A DNA stretch of 64,000 nt, taken from contig NZ_QSGS01000009.1 of the NCBI RefSeq assembly GCF_003467445.1, positions 11,334 to 75,333 of the forward strand, given 5' to 3'. Made by a program: the position numbers and the translations under genes. Source of the stretch: Exiguobacterium sp. AM39-5BH. GTDB lineage: Bacteria; Bacillota; Bacilli; Exiguobacteriales; Exiguobacteriaceae. Under the pieces are notes generated by a model. The model was not told the origin of the DNA. It was given only the letters and a program-made list of their open reading frames with translations, and made no database searches. Each line of letters opens with the position of its first letter. The stretch's first letter is position 1. Of this stretch, positions 9,323 through 18,536 are shown one piece after another.

Positions 9323-10261
9323 ATGGCTTCACAACATACAGATACAAACTTGAGCACGGTCGCTGACGAGACGATCGATAACGTCAATCGGTTTGTCGCT
9401 TATTTTCAGGACACGGAGATGTGGATTGGTCTCGGTATTAAATTGATTGGTGTTGTGCTCATCATTTTGGCGCTTTATGTGGCATCACGTATTTTAACAT
9501 CGATGGTTCAACGCGTATTTGCGTTACGTAAAATCAAAGAAGACAATATCGTAGCACAGCGGCAAAATGAAACGCTGTCGAAATTAGCGCAAAACACGAT
9601 CCGTTATGTGCTCGGCTTGATTATGATTTTGACGGTGCTCGGACAGTTTGGCGTCAATATTGCCGGATTGATCGCATCGGCTGGGGTCGCAGGTCTTGCC
9701 ATCTCATTCGGCGCGCAAAACTTAGTGAAGGACGTCATCACAGGTGCGTTCATCATCTTCGAGAACCAGTATAAGAACGGGGATTACGTCAATTTAAATC
9801 AACAAGTCGACGGCACCGTCATCGAAGTCGGGATTCGGACGACAAAGTTGAAAGGATTGAACGGCCAAGTGACGATCATCCCGAACGGACAAATCATGCA
9901 AGTGACGAACTACTCGCTCGAGAACAGCGTCGCTGTCGTCGATATCGGTGTCGCCTATGAAGAAGACATGGCGAAAGTCGAGCAGGCGTTGAAAGAGATT
10001 GCGAAGACGGTCGAGGAGAAGTATTACGACTTGTTTATCGAACCGATCACGCTCGCCGGGGTCCAGTCGCTCGGACCGTCGGAAGTCGTCTATCGTCTTA
10101 TGGCTGAAGTTCCACCGACGCAACACTTTGCGGCCGGTCGGATTTTGCATAAAGAGTTGAAAGCCGGTCTCGACGAACGCGGAATCGAAATCCCGTATCC
10201 GCGGACCGTCATGATGCCGCCAACCACATCGACTAAAGGAGCGCCCGAGAATGCAGGCTAA
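9323..10261 (+). CDS. MscS-family small-conductance mechanosensitive channel
   Basis: A 312-residue channel that opens on membrane tension to release solutes after hypo-osmotic shock. After a polar N-terminus there are transmembrane helices at roughly 33-55 and 90-110. The pore helix follows, rich in Gly and Ala (IAGLIASAGVAGLAISFGAQNLVKDVITG), the MscS signature. Then comes the beta domain (GDYVNLNQQVDGTVIEVGIRTTKL, IPNGQIMQVTNYS) and the cytoplasmic vestibule. It starts at ATG 9323 behind GAGGTGAGAGG. The DUF951 gene overlaps its 3' end by 11 bp. Confidence 0.92.
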   Translation: MASQHTDTNLSTVADETIDNVNRFVAYFQDTEMWIGLGIKLIGVVLIILALYVASRILTSMVQRVFALRKIKEDNIVAQRQNETLSKLAQNTIRYVLGLIMILTVLGQFGVNIAGLIASAGVAGLAISFGAQNLVKDVITGAFIIFENQYKNGDYVNLNQQVDGTVIEVGIRTTKLKGLNGQVTIIPNGQIMQVTNYSLENSVAVVDIGVAYEEDMAKVEQALKEIAKTVEEKYYDLFIEPITLAGVQSLGPSEVVYRLMAEVPPTQHFAAGRILHKELKAGLDERGIEIPYPRTVMMPPTTSTKGAPENAG

Positions 10262-10454
10262 ATCGTATGAGTTGAACGATTTTGTAGAAATGAAGAAACC
10301 GCATGCTTGTCAAACGAACCGTTGGCAGGTGACGCGGGTCGGGATGGACATTCGTATCAAGTGTCAAGGATGCGGGGCGAGCGTACTCATGCCGCGTCGT
10401 GACTTTGATAAGCGATTGAAAAAAGTGCTTAAACAAGAGAACGCCGCTGAATAA
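10251..10454 (+). CDS. DUF951 small zinc-ribbon-like protein
   Basis: A 67-residue conserved protein of Bacillota with the DUF951 pattern: a basic K-KPHAC-TN-W stretch, then DIRIKCQGCGASVLMPR with a CxxC pair that could bind metal, and a basic tail. Function unknown. Its ATG lies inside the end of the mscS gene (11-bp overlap), so the two are co-translated. DUF951 next to ychF is a common arrangement in Bacillota. Confidence 0.88.
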   Translation: MQAKSYELNDFVEMKKPHACQTNRWQVTRVGMDIRIKCQGCGASVLMPRRDFDKRLKKVLKQENAAE

Positions 10455-10470
10455 GTGGCGTTCTTCTCTA
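10437..10470 (+). terminator. terminator after the mscS-DUF951 pair
   Basis: GAACGCC (10439-10445) pairs with GGCGTTC (10457-10463) and is followed by TTCTCT. The stem overlaps the last DUF951 codons. Confidence 0.7.
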
Positions 10471-10485
10471 TGTAACAACCGTGAG

Positions 10486-10514
10486 TTGCGGTTTAATCGA
10501 GGACTAACTATAAT
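10486..10514 (+). promoter_or_regulatory. promoter of ychF
   Basis: A TATAAT -10 (10509-10514) lies 17 bp downstream of TTGCGG (10486-10491). The leader to the GTG start is about 85 nt. Confidence 0.6.
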
Positions 10515-10571
10515 TGTGAAGGATGTGACGGTGTGGTGTACTGAACGTACCCACTCCACAGACGGATCAAC

Positions 10572-10585
10572 ATTTCCCGGGAAAG
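10572..10585. promoter_or_regulatory. candidate Noc-binding site
   Basis: ATTTCCCGGGAAAG matches the B. subtilis Noc site ATTTCCCGGGAAAT at 13 of 14 positions. The 12-bp core TTTCCCGGGAAA is a perfect palindrome. It lies in the untranslated leader of ychF, between promoter and ribosome binding site, 2.8 kb from noc. Confidence 0.75.
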
Positions 10586-10606
10586 CCGGATGAGGAGGAC
10601 ATACAA

Positions 10607-11707
10607 GTGGGATTAACAGCAGGAATCGTCGGATTACCGAACGTCGGGAAATCGACATTGTTTAACGCCATCACGCAAGCCGGTGTAGAAGCAGCTAACT
10701 ACCCGTTCGCGACAATCGACCCGAACGTCGGGGTCGTCGAAGTGCCGGACGCGCGTCTCGACCGGTTGACAGAACTCGTCAAACCGAAGAAGACCGTACC
10801 GACCGCATTTGAATTTACAGATATCGCCGGAATCGTGAAAGGTGCATCAAAAGGAGAAGGGCTCGGAAACAAGTTCCTCGCCAACATTCGTGAAGTCGAC
10901 GCGATTTGCCAAGTCGTCCGTTGCTTTGAAGACGACAACATCACGCACGTGGCAGGCAAAGTCTCACCAATCGATGACATCACGACCATCAACCTTGAAT
11001 TGATTTTGGCCGACCTCGAATTGGTCGAGAAACGCATCACGCGCGTCCAAAAAATGGTCAAGTCGAAAGATAAAGGGGCGGCTCAAGAGCTCGAGGCGCT
11101 TGAAATCGTTCAAGCAGTCCTCGAGTCAGAGCGTCCGGCCCGTGTCGCTGAGCTTACGGACGATCAGCTTGCTATCGTCAAACACTTCCAATTGCTCACG
11201 ATGAAGCCGATGCTTTACGTCGCGAATGTCAGTGAAGACGAAGTGGCGGATGCCGACCAAAACCCATACGTTCAAGCAGTCCGTGATCACGCGGCGACAG
11301 AAGAAGCGAAAGTGATTGTCATCTGTGCCCGCATCGAAGAAGAAATCTCAGAGCTCGAACCAGAAGAGCGCCTTGAGTTCTTACAAGATCTCGGCATCGA
11401 AGAGTCAGGGCTCGATCAATTGATTCGTGCCGCATACTCGACGCTCGGTCTCGCGACATACTTCACAGCCGGTGAGAAAGAAGTGCGCGCCTGGACGTTC
11501 AAGCAAGGGATGAAAGCCCCACAATGTGCGGGCGTCATCCACTCGGACTTCGAGCGTGGATTTATCCGGGCCGAAGTCGTCTCGTTTGAAGATTTATCAG
11601 CTGCCGGCAACATGACAACCGTCAAAGAACAAGGGAAGCTTCGCTCAGAAGGGAAAGAGTACGTTTTCCAAGATGGCGACGTCGTCACGTTCCGTTTCAA
11701 CGTTTAA
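10607..11707 (+). CDS. ychF: redox-regulated ATPase YchF (OBG family)
   Basis: A universally conserved OBG-family P-loop protein that binds ATP rather than GTP and associates with ribosomes. 366 residues, normal length. It begins GLTAGIVGLPNVGKSTLFNA. DIAGIVKGASKGEGLGNKFL is G3 with the switch region, and ANVSEDE stands where G-proteins have NKxD, which explains ATP preference. A coiled-coil middle and the C-terminal TGS domain (AWTFKQG...DVVTFRFNV) follow. The start is GTG 10607 behind GAGGAGGACATACAA. Confidence 0.96.
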   Translation: MGLTAGIVGLPNVGKSTLFNAITQAGVEAANYPFATIDPNVGVVEVPDARLDRLTELVKPKKTVPTAFEFTDIAGIVKGASKGEGLGNKFLANIREVDAICQVVRCFEDDNITHVAGKVSPIDDITTINLELILADLELVEKRITRVQKMVKSKDKGAAQELEALEIVQAVLESERPARVAELTDDQLAIVKHFQLLTMKPMLYVANVSEDEVADADQNPYVQAVRDHAATEEAKVIVICARIEEEISELEPEERLEFLQDLGIEESGLDQLIRAAYSTLGLATYFTAGEKEVRAWTFKQGMKAPQCAGVIHSDFERGFIRAEVVSFEDLSAAGNMTTVKEQGKLRSEGKEYVFQDGDVVTFRFNV

Positions 11708-11789
11708 GTGATTTTACGGAAACGTGTTGTAAAATAATCAGAAGTTTGATAGTATATTATGACGTGAGTAAAACAATTGTTTGCTCCTT

Positions 11790-11823
11790 GCTCCTACAAC
11801 CGGTAGGAGCCGTTAGTCCAAGA
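11790..11823 (+). promoter_or_regulatory. rpsF leader hairpin, candidate S6:S18 autoregulatory element
   Basis: GCTCCTAC (11790-11797) pairs with GTAGGAGC (11803-11810) around a loop containing CCG. Another CCGTTAG follows just before the ribosome binding site. A CCG-bearing hairpin directly before rpsF is the known binding element by which S6:S18 represses its own operon. Position and sequence fit; pairing was judged by eye. A -10-like TATATT lies upstream at 11753-11758. Confidence 0.6.
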
Positions 11824-11837
11824 GGAGGTGAAAGATA

Positions 11838-12125
11838 ATGCGTAAATACGAACTTCTTTACATTATCCGTCCATCAGTTGATGAGGAAGCGAAGAAAGCT
11901 TTGATCGAACGCTTCAACAACGTCATCACTGAAAACGGTGGTACTGTTGATAAAACAACAGACATGGGTAAACGTCGTCTCGCTTACGAAATCAACAAGA
12001 TGCGCGAAGGACACTACGTTCTTCTCAACATCACTGCTGAGCCTAAAGCGATTCAAGAAACAGAGCGTCTCATGAAGATCTCTGATGACGTTGTCCGCCA
12101 AATGACAACTAAAGACGAGCGTTGA
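11838..12125 (+). CDS. rpsF: 30S ribosomal protein S6
   Basis: A 95-residue protein of the 30S platform that pairs with S18. It begins MRKYELLYIIRPSVDEEAKKAL and contains the family's GGTVDKTTDMGKRRLAYEINK and EGHYVLLNI. Start ATG behind AGAGGAGGTG. First gene of the rpsF-ssb-rpsR operon. Confidence 0.98.
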   Translation: MRKYELLYIIRPSVDEEAKKALIERFNNVITENGGTVDKTTDMGKRRLAYEINKMREGHYVLLNITAEPKAIQETERLMKISDDVVRQMTTKDER

Positions 12126-12162
12126 TTCTTAACGCTTCATATTGCGAAAGGGGAGCTTTGAG

Positions 12163-12672
12163 ATGATTAACCGAGTTGTGTTAGTTGGTCGATTGACACG
12201 CGATCCAGAAATGCGTTACACGCAGAGCGGAATTGCCGTAACTCGCTTCACTCTCGCTTGCGATCGTCCATTTACTGGACAAGATGGGAAGCGCGAGGCG
12301 GACTTTATTGATTGTGTCGTTTGGCGCAAACAAGCAGAGAACGTGGCACAATATTTGAAAAAAGGCAGCATGGCCGGCGTAGACGGTCGCCTTCAAATCA
12401 GTAGTTACGAAGGTCAAGATGGCCAACGTCGTTACCGGGCAGAAGTCGTAGCCGATAGCGTACGCTTCCTTGAACCACGCGGTGCCTCAGGGCAACGTGA
12501 TCCAGCACCGGCTGGAGATGTCTTCGGTGGTGGTGAGTCAAGTGGGTCAGGATGGGGCGCAGCCGCTTCTTCGACTTCATCTCAGTCCTCAAACTCAAAC
12601 AAAGGTTTTGAAGCCGATCCGTTCTCGGGTGGCGGAAAAATCGACTTATCGGATGACGATCTACCATTCTGA
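12163..12672 (+). CDS. ssb: single-stranded DNA-binding protein
   Basis: Binds single-stranded DNA in replication, repair and recombination. 169 residues. The OB-fold domain opens [20 protein letters not shown] and includes [21 protein letters not shown] flexible Gly/Ser/Gln-rich linker follows, then the acidic tip DLSDDDLPF that recruits partner proteins. I start it at ATG 12163 behind AAAGGGGAGC; an upstream in-frame ATG would overlap that ribosome binding site. It lies between rpsF and rpsR as in Bacillus. Confidence 0.96.
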   Translation: MINRVVLVGRLTRDPEMRYTQSGIAVTRFTLACDRPFTGQDGKREADFIDCVVWRKQAENVAQYLKKGSMAGVDGRLQISSYEGQDGQRRYRAEVVADSVRFLEPRGASGQRDPAPAGDVFGGGESSGSGWGAAASSTSSQSSNSNKGFEADPFSGGGKIDLSDDDLPF

Positions 12673-12712
12673 TCGCGTCGATTTGAAACTAAACTAAAAA
12701 GGAGGTCTTCAC

Positions 12713-12943
12713 ATGGCACGTCGTCCAGGAGGTCGTCGTCGTCGTAAAGTATGTTTCTTTACGTCGAACAACATCACTCATATCGATTATAAAGACGTAG
12801 AATTGCTCAAACGCTTCATTTCGGAGCGTGGTAAAATTCTTCCACGTCGTGTGACTGGTACTTCAGCGAAATACCAACGTCCACTTACTGTCGCTATCAA
12901 GCGCTCACGTCAAATGGCTTTGCTTCCATACGTTGCAGAGTAA
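12713..12943 (+). CDS. rpsR: 30S ribosomal protein S18
   Basis: A 76-residue basic protein, with the family stretch [29 protein letters not shown] and RQMALLPYV. The N-terminus is arginine-rich and contains one Cys (CFF), not a full zinc-binding set. ATG behind AAAAAGGAGGTC. Last gene of the rpsF operon. Confidence 0.98.
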   Translation: MARRPGGRRRRKVCFFTSNNITHIDYKDVELLKRFISERGKILPRRVTGTSAKYQRPLTVAIKRSRQMALLPYVAE

Positions 12944-12953
12944 TTTTTGACAC

Positions 12954-12985
12954 ACGGCTTATCCTTCGGGATAGGTCGTTTTTTG
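12954..12985 (+). terminator. terminator of the rpsF-ssb-rpsR operon
   Basis: An eleven-pair stem with a stable TTCG tetraloop (12965-12968): ACGGCTTATCC on the left, GGATAGGTCGT on the right, then a T run. Confidence 0.92.
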
Positions 12986-13027
12986 TTTTCTGTGCTGATG
13001 TAGGAGTGTAAGTGAAACGGACGGATA

Positions 13028-13036
13028 TGGTATGAT
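13028..13036 (+). promoter_or_regulatory. extended -10 promoter of gdpP
   Basis: TGGTATGAT is an extended -10 (TGn plus TATGAT at 13031-13036). The -35 region is weak, which is usual for extended -10 promoters. It lies about 60 bp before the gdpP start. Confidence 0.55.
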
Positions 13037-13093
13037 AGAGCAGAAACCATTTAGATATCATGAGTGGAACATCACTCATTTTAGGAGGCACAC

Positions 13094-15085
13094 ATGCACA
13101 GTGGTGAAGCAATAACATCAGTGAAGAACCAGTACGCGCGTCATGCGGTTCCCTATGTGATTGGAATGCTCGTCGCGTTGGGATTGGCGTTCTACAGCAT
13201 TGTGGCGGCCATCACCCTGTTCGTGGGCACGCTGATTTTTTTCATCTATCAGCAAGTGACGATTCGACGCGAGCGCAAGGCGTGGGAACAATACGTCCAT
13301 TCCTTGTCGCATCGAATCGAAGATGTGGGGAAAGAAGCGCTTACCGGCATGCCGATCGGGATTCTCGTTTTTGATGAAGCACGTCGCGTCAGCTGGTTCA
13401 ATGAACAGTCTCGCCTCATCTTTGAACTCGAGATGGAACTCGGGATTTCAATTGACTCTGTACACTCGGCGTTCACCGAGTTGATCGAGGAAGAAGAGGA
13501 CGAGGCGACCATTGAAGTCGGGGACCGCGTGTATCGCGTCCTCTACAATAAAGATTATCAAACCCTTTACTTGTTCGATATGACGGATGAAGCCGAGATT
13601 GAACAAAAATATTCGGAAACGCAGACGGTGATTGGGGTCTTATACTTAGACAACTATGATGAGATGTCGACCGCTGTGGATGAACAGGTCCGGAGTGAAA
13701 TCAATCGACGTGTGACCGTCCTCTTGAACCAGTGGGCTCAAAAATATCACATTTATATGCGTCGGACGGCAGCCGACCGTTTCTTTCTCGTCATGAACGA
13801 ACGGACGCTATCTGAACTTGAGAACAACCGTTTCTCGATTCTCGACGAAGTTCGCGAGGCGACGAAAGAACATAAGATCCCGCTCACACTTTCGATTGGC
13901 ATTGGCTGTGGAGAGACGACATTGACGGAACTCGGCAACTTGTCGCAGTCGAGTCTCGATTTAGGGCTCGGGCGCGGCGGGGACCAGGTCGTCGTCAAAC
14001 GTCATAACGGGAAAGTCCGCTTTTTCGGCGGCAAGACGAACCCGACCGAGAAACGGACCCGGGTTCGGGCCCGCGTCATTTCGAACTCGATGCGCGACTT
14101 GATTCGTGAGTCGAGCCGGGTCCTGATCATGGGTCATAAAAACCCGGATATGGACTCGCTCGGTGCCTCGATCGGTATCATGAAACTGGCTGAATTCGTC
14201 GGACGCGAAGCGTACGTCGTCGTTCCGGCAGGCGAGACAAGCGTCGGGATTCAACGGCTCGTCCATGAAGTCGAGAACGATGAAGACCTGTATAGCCGTT
14301 TCTTGACGGAGTTTGAAGCCCAACCACTCATCGATGAACAGACGCTCCTCGTCGTCGTCGACACGCATCGGCCGTCGCTCGTCATTTCACGGGACATCTT
14401 GGACCGTGCGGAACGGGTCGTCGTCATCGACCACCATCGCCGCGGCGAAGAGTTCATCGAGGACCCGGTCCTCGTCTACATGGAGCCGTATGCATCTTCG
14501 ACGTGTGAACTCGTGACCGAGCTGATCGAGTATCAGGCCGGCACGCGCAAGCTGTCGATTTTGGAGGCGACATCGCTCCTCGCGGGAATCATGGTCGACA
14601 CGAAAGGGTTCACCTTGCGGACAGGGTCGCGAACGTTCGACGCTGCTTCTTTCCTCCGGATTCAAGGGGCCGATACCGTGCTTGTCCAGCACTTCATGCG
14701 ACAAGATCTCGATTCGTATATCGAGCAGTCTCACATTCTTGAAAATACGGACATCTATTCCGATGGCATGGCGATCGCCGTCGCTTCTGACGATGAGGCG
14801 CATCATCAAGTGTTGATTGCTCAATCGGCCGATCAGCTCCTCAATATGGAGGGCGTCAAAGCATCGTTCGTCATCGCTATCTTGCCGGACGGTCGGACCG
14901 GCATCAGTGCCCGTTCGCTCGGTGACGTCAACGTTCAAGTCATCATGGAGATGCTCGATGGGGGCGGCCATTTGACGAATGCGGCGACGCAATTGAACGT
15001 GAGCCGCGAACAGGCGAAGACGTTGTTACAAGAAGCGATTGATCATTATGTGACAGATGAAACAGAAGGAGAGGATTCTGAATGA
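13094..15085 (+). CDS. gdpP: cyclic-di-AMP phosphodiesterase GdpP
   Basis: Membrane-bound enzyme that degrades c-di-AMP and so tunes osmolyte uptake, cell-wall stress and beta-lactam tolerance. 663 residues. Two N-terminal transmembrane helices (about 18-55) are followed by a PAS-like domain. A degenerate GGDEF domain comes next (LSIGIGCGE; no GGDEF motif itself). The catalytic DHH domain has [23 protein letters not shown] and [11 protein letters not shown], and the DHHA1 domain has [11 protein letters not shown]. All metal-binding motifs are intact. The stop overlaps the rplI start (ATGA), as in Bacillus gdpP-rplI. Confidence 0.96.
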   Translation: MHSGEAITSVKNQYARHAVPYVIGMLVALGLAFYSIVAAITLFVGTLIFFIYQQVTIRRERKAWEQYVHSLSHRIEDVGKEALTGMPIGILVFDEARRVSWFNEQSRLIFELEMELGISIDSVHSAFTELIEEEEDEATIEVGDRVYRVLYNKDYQTLYLFDMTDEAEIEQKYSETQTVIGVLYLDNYDEMSTAVDEQVRSEINRRVTVLLNQWAQKYHIYMRRTAADRFFLVMNERTLSELENNRFSILDEVREATKEHKIPLTLSIGIGCGETTLTELGNLSQSSLDLGLGRGGDQVVVKRHNGKVRFFGGKTNPTEKRTRVRARVISNSMRDLIRESSRVLIMGHKNPDMDSLGASIGIMKLAEFVGREAYVVVPAGETSVGIQRLVHEVENDEDLYSRFLTEFEAQPLIDEQTLLVVVDTHRPSLVISRDILDRAERVVVIDHHRRGEEFIEDPVLVYMEPYASSTCELVTELIEYQAGTRKLSILEATSLLAGIMVDTKGFTLRTGSRTFDAASFLRIQGADTVLVQHFMRQDLDSYIEQSHILENTDIYSDGMAIAVASDDEAHHQVLIAQSADQLLNMEGVKASFVIAILPDGRTGISARSLGDVNVQVIMEMLDGGGHLTNAATQLNVSREQAKTLLQEAIDHYVTDETEGEDSE

Positions 15086-15525
15086 AAGTCATTTTAAAAG
15101 TAGATGTAAAAGGTCAAGGTAAAGCGGGTGACGTCAAGGACGTCGCGGATGCTTATGCAAAGAACGTACTCTTTAAAAAGAACTTGGCGGTTGAAGCGAC
15201 GCCAGGGAACTTGAAAGCATTCGCCGCGAAAGAGCGACGCGCTGAAGAAGCAGCCGAAGCAGAATTGAAGCAAGCCCAGCAGTTGAAGGACAAGCTTGAA
15301 AAAGAGACGATCGTCGTCAAGACGAAGTCAGGCGAAGGCGGTCGCGTCTTCGGATCGGTCACGAGCAAACAAATCGGTGAAGCGTTGAAAGGGATGGGCT
15401 ACAAGATCGATAAGCGTAAAATCGAGCTTGAGCATCCAATCAAAGCGCTCGGGTTCACGAAAGTGCCGGTGAAGTTGCATCATGACGTCACGGCTACGTT
15501 AAACGTTCATGTTCAAGAAGCGTGA
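15082..15525 (+). CDS. rplI: 50S ribosomal protein L9
   Basis: A 147-residue two-domain protein joined by a long helix. The N-terminal domain shows [30 protein letters not shown], followed by a charged helix rich in Glu, Ala and Lys. The C-terminal domain contains [19 protein letters not shown]. Its ATG overlaps the gdpP stop and the dnaB gene begins 18 bp after its end. Confidence 0.97.
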   Translation: MKVILKVDVKGQGKAGDVKDVADAYAKNVLFKKNLAVEATPGNLKAFAAKERRAEEAAEAELKQAQQLKDKLEKETIVVKTKSGEGGRVFGSVTSKQIGEALKGMGYKIDKRKIELEHPIKALGFTKVPVKLHHDVTATLNVHVQEA

Positions 15526-15543
15526 AGGTGAGGTAGACCACGT

Positions 15544-16895
15544 ATGAGTGATGCGATTCAAGTCAACACCCCGCCACACAGCGTCGAAGCGGAACAGGCT
15601 GTCCTTGGGGCCGTCATCCTCGATTCCGATCGGCTGATCACGGCCTCGGAACGGTCGACCCGGACGACTTTTATCGTGTCAGCCATCAACGGATTTTTGA
15701 GGCGATGCTGAAGATTAACGACCGGGGCGAACTCGTCGATTTAGTCACGCTCAGTTCGGAGCTTCAAGCTCAAGGCATTCTCGATGAGATCGGTGGCTTG
15801 AACTATTTGGCAGAAATCGCCGAAGCGGTTCCGGCCATTGGCAACATCGGATATTATTTGAACGTCGTCGATCAAAAGGCGGCGCTCCGTCGTTTGATTC
15901 GGACCGCGACGAACATCGTCTCGGACGGCTACGAACGCCAAGACGAGGTCGATGCCGTCCTGTCAGACGCCGAGCGGAATATTTTAAAAGTGTCGCAACG
16001 CAAAGGGCAGTCAAGTTTCCATCCGATTGGCTCCGTCTTATCGGACGCCTACTCGACGATTGAAAAACTGCACCAATCGAGTGGCGAAATCACCGGAATC
16101 GCGACCGGGTTCAGTGATCTCGACAAGATGACCGCCGGTTTCCAACGCAACGACCTCATCATCGTCGCGGCCCGTCCTTCCGTCGGGAAGACGGCCTTCG
16201 CCTTGAACATCTCGCAAAACGTGGCCGTCCGTACCGGCGAGAACGTCGCCATCTTCAGTTTGGAGATGGGTGCCGAGCAGCTCGTCATGCGGATGCTCTG
16301 TGCGGAAGGCAATATCGACGCCCAGCGTCTCCGGACGGGTCGGCTCGAGGCCGAAGACTGGGGGCGGCTCTCGCTCGCCATGTCGTCGCTGTCACAAGCC
16401 GGTATCTATATCGACGATACGCCGGGTCTTCGTGTTAACGAGATTCGGGCCAAGTGTCGCCGCTTGAAACAAGAGCACGGCCTCGGCATGATCATGATCG
16501 ACTACTTGCAGCTCATCGTCGGAAACGGCAAGCCGGGCGAGAACCGGCAACAAGAAGTCTCGGAAATCTCGCGTACGCTCAAAGCGATCGCGCGTGAGCT
16601 TCAAGTACCGGTCATCGCCTTGTCCCAGCTCTCACGTGGTGTCGAGAGCCGTCAAGACAAACGGCCGATGATGTCGGATATCCGGGAATCCGGGGCAATC
16701 GAGCAAGATGCCGATATCGTCGCCTTCTTATACCGGGATGACTATTACGACAAAGAGAGTGAAGACGCCAACACGATCGAGATCATCATCGCCAAGCAGC
16801 GTAACGGTCCGACCGGGACGGTCAAACTCTCGTTCCGAAAAGAATACAATAAATTCGTCAACATGGAGACGCAAGCCTTTGCGCCGCCGATGTAG
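15544..16895 (+). CDS. dnaB: replicative DNA helicase DnaB (dnaC of Bacillus), interrupted by one missing base
   Basis: Hexameric 5'-3' helicase of the replication fork. ATG 15544 gives MSDAIQVNTPPHSVEAEQAVLGAVILDS, the normal N-terminus. The frame then breaks near 15654, where SER must continue as VDPDDFYRVSHQRIFEAMLK in the next frame; one G is missing from a G run. From there the sequence is complete: ARPSVGKTAFALNIS (Walker A), SLEMGAEQLVMRML, MIDYLQLI (Walker B), ALSQLSRGVESR and the DRPMMSD-like region. Restored length is 450 residues. An essential helicase should not be broken, so I read the lesion as a sequence error. Confidence 0.93.
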
Positions 16896-16907
16896 GACGG
16901 ACTGCCG

Positions 16908-16937
16908 AAGGCGACGTCATGAGACGTCGCCTTTTTT
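16908..16937 (+). terminator. terminator after dnaB
   Basis: GGCGACGTC (16910-16918) pairs with GACGTCGCC (16923-16931) around ATGA, followed by six Ts. Confidence 0.92.
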
Positions 16938-17006
16938 GATCGGTCTTTAGACCTAAACGTATCTTGATTTTAAAGAATTCCATCATTGAACGAGAAATGA
17001 CACGTC

Positions 17007-17050
17007 AATAACGAACGAAAGGTTACAACTTAAAAATATCGTTCGGTATT
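17007..17050 (+). promoter_or_regulatory. candidate PurR operator (two PurBoxes) upstream of purA
   Basis: Two inverted copies of the Bacillus PurBox (consensus AWWWCCGAACWWT) flank an 18-bp gap. The right copy, read on the minus strand at 17050-17038, is AATACCGAACGAT (12 of 13). The left copy, AATAACGAACGAA at 17007-17019, matches 10 of 13. The right box ends 3 bp before the -35, so bound PurR would block RNA polymerase. Confidence 0.6.
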
Positions 17051-17053
17051 AGG

Positions 17054-17082
17054 TTGACTTTCAACAAGAGCAAGTGTACACT
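17054..17082 (+). promoter_or_regulatory. promoter of purA
   Basis: TTGACT (17054-17059) and TACACT (17077-17082) are separated by exactly 17 bp, a strong sigma-A promoter directly after the PurBox pair. Confidence 0.8.
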
Positions 17083-17127
17083 TACGGATGGTTTGAATAG
17101 AACGTTTATCTACAAGGAGGATTCATT

Positions 17128-18416
17128 ATGTCATCAGTAGTCGTAGTGGGAACGCAGTGGGGCGATGAAGGTAAAGGAAAAATCACAGACTTCTTATCGA
17201 AGCAGGCCGAGGTCGTCGCGCGTTATCAAGGGGGAGACAACGCTGGTCATACGATCGTCTTCAACGATACGAAGTATAAACTTCACTTGATTCCATCGGG
17301 GATCTTCTACTCGGACAAAACATGTGTCATCGGGAACGGGATGGTCGTCAATCCGAAATCGCTCGTCACGGAGCTCGCGTATTTGCACGAGCGCGGTGTG
17401 AGCACGGATAACCTCCGCATCTCGAACCGGGCCCACGTCATCTTGCCGTATCACCAGTTGCAGGACAAGCTCGAAGAGGACGCGAAAGGCGACGCCAAAG
17501 TCGGGACGACACTCAAAGGGATCGGTCCTTGCTACATGGACAAAGCGGCGCGCATCGGGATTCGCATCGCCGACCTGCTCGACAAAGAAGTGTTCGCCGA
17601 GAAGCTCAAGACGGTCCTCGCGCTTAAAAACCGCATGTTCGTGAAGATGTACGAAGTCGATGCGATCGAGTTCGATGACATCTTCGAAGATACTATGCGT
17701 ATGGCCAACAGTTCGCCAAATACGTGTGTGATACATCGGTCGTGTTGAACAACGCACTTGATGAAGAACAGAAAGTGCTCTTCGAAGGCGCGCAAGGTGT
17801 GTTACTAGACATCGACCACGGAACGTACCCGTTCGTCACATCATCGAATGCGGCCTCAGGCGGCGTATCGAGCGGTGCCGGGATCGGTCCATCGAAGATC
17901 CACCACGTCGTTGGCGTCTGTAAGGCGTACACGTCACGCGTCGGAGACGGCCCGTTCCCGACCGAGCTCGATGATGAGATCGGGCACACGATCCGTGAAG
18001 TTGGGAAAGAGTACGGCACGACGACGGGACGTCCGCGTCGCGTCGGCTGGTTCGACTCGGTCGTCGTCCGCCACTCACGTCGCGTCAGCGGCATCACAGA
18101 CCTTTGCCTCAACTCGATTGACGTGTTGACAGGTCTTGAGACGCTCAAGATTTGTACAGCCTACGAGTTTGAAGGTAAGCTCCTCGACGAGTACCCGCCG
18201 AACTTCCGTGTACTCGAGCAGTGCAAGCCGGTGTTCGAAGAGCTCCCGGGCTGGACGGAAGACATTACAGGTGTCCGCAAGTTCGAAGACTTGCCGATGA
18301 ACGCACAGAACTATGTCAAACGCATCGAAGCGTTGACAGGCATCGAATTGTTGACGTTCTCGGTCGGGCCGGCACGGGAACAGACGGTCATCTTGCGTGA
18401 CATTTACGAAGTATGA
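17128..18416 (+). CDS. purA: adenylosuccinate synthetase, interrupted by one missing base
   Basis: Joins IMP and aspartate with GTP, the first step from IMP to AMP. It begins [19 protein letters not shown] with the catalytic WGDEGKGK loop and continues with [10 protein letters not shown]. The frame breaks near 17690, where the expected [17 protein letters not shown] needs one more A. The second frame continues through [38 protein letters not shown] and the C-terminal [10 protein letters not shown]. Restored length is about 429 residues. It has its own promoter, PurR-like operator and terminator. The break looks like a sequence error. Confidence 0.93.
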
Positions 18417-18419
18417 GAT

Positions 18420-18445
18420 AGAGAGCCCTCGTGGCTCTCTTTTCA
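18420..18445 (+). terminator. terminator after purA
   Basis: GAGAGCC (18421-18427) pairs with GGCTCTC (18433-18439), then TTTTC. It begins within 4 bp of the purA stop. Confidence 0.85.
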
Positions 18446-18467
18446 TTTCCACGGAAATGGACCACGC

Positions 18468-18496
18468 TTTCTAACCTATAGAAAAAGAGTTACAAT
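18468..18496 (+). promoter_or_regulatory. possible promoter of the walRK operon
   Basis: A good -10 TACAAT (18491-18496) lies 17 bp after a weak TTTCTA (18468-18473), 40 bp before walR. Confidence 0.5.
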
Positions 18497-18536
18497 GTAG
18501 ACATGTACGTTTAACGATAAGAGGAGGACTCACTGA

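Noticed and set aside
17128..18416. Programmed frameshift in purA or dnaB
   Set aside because: No slippery heptamer with a downstream stem is apparent, neither gene is known to use frameshifting, and the same type of single-base loss occurs in many other genes here.
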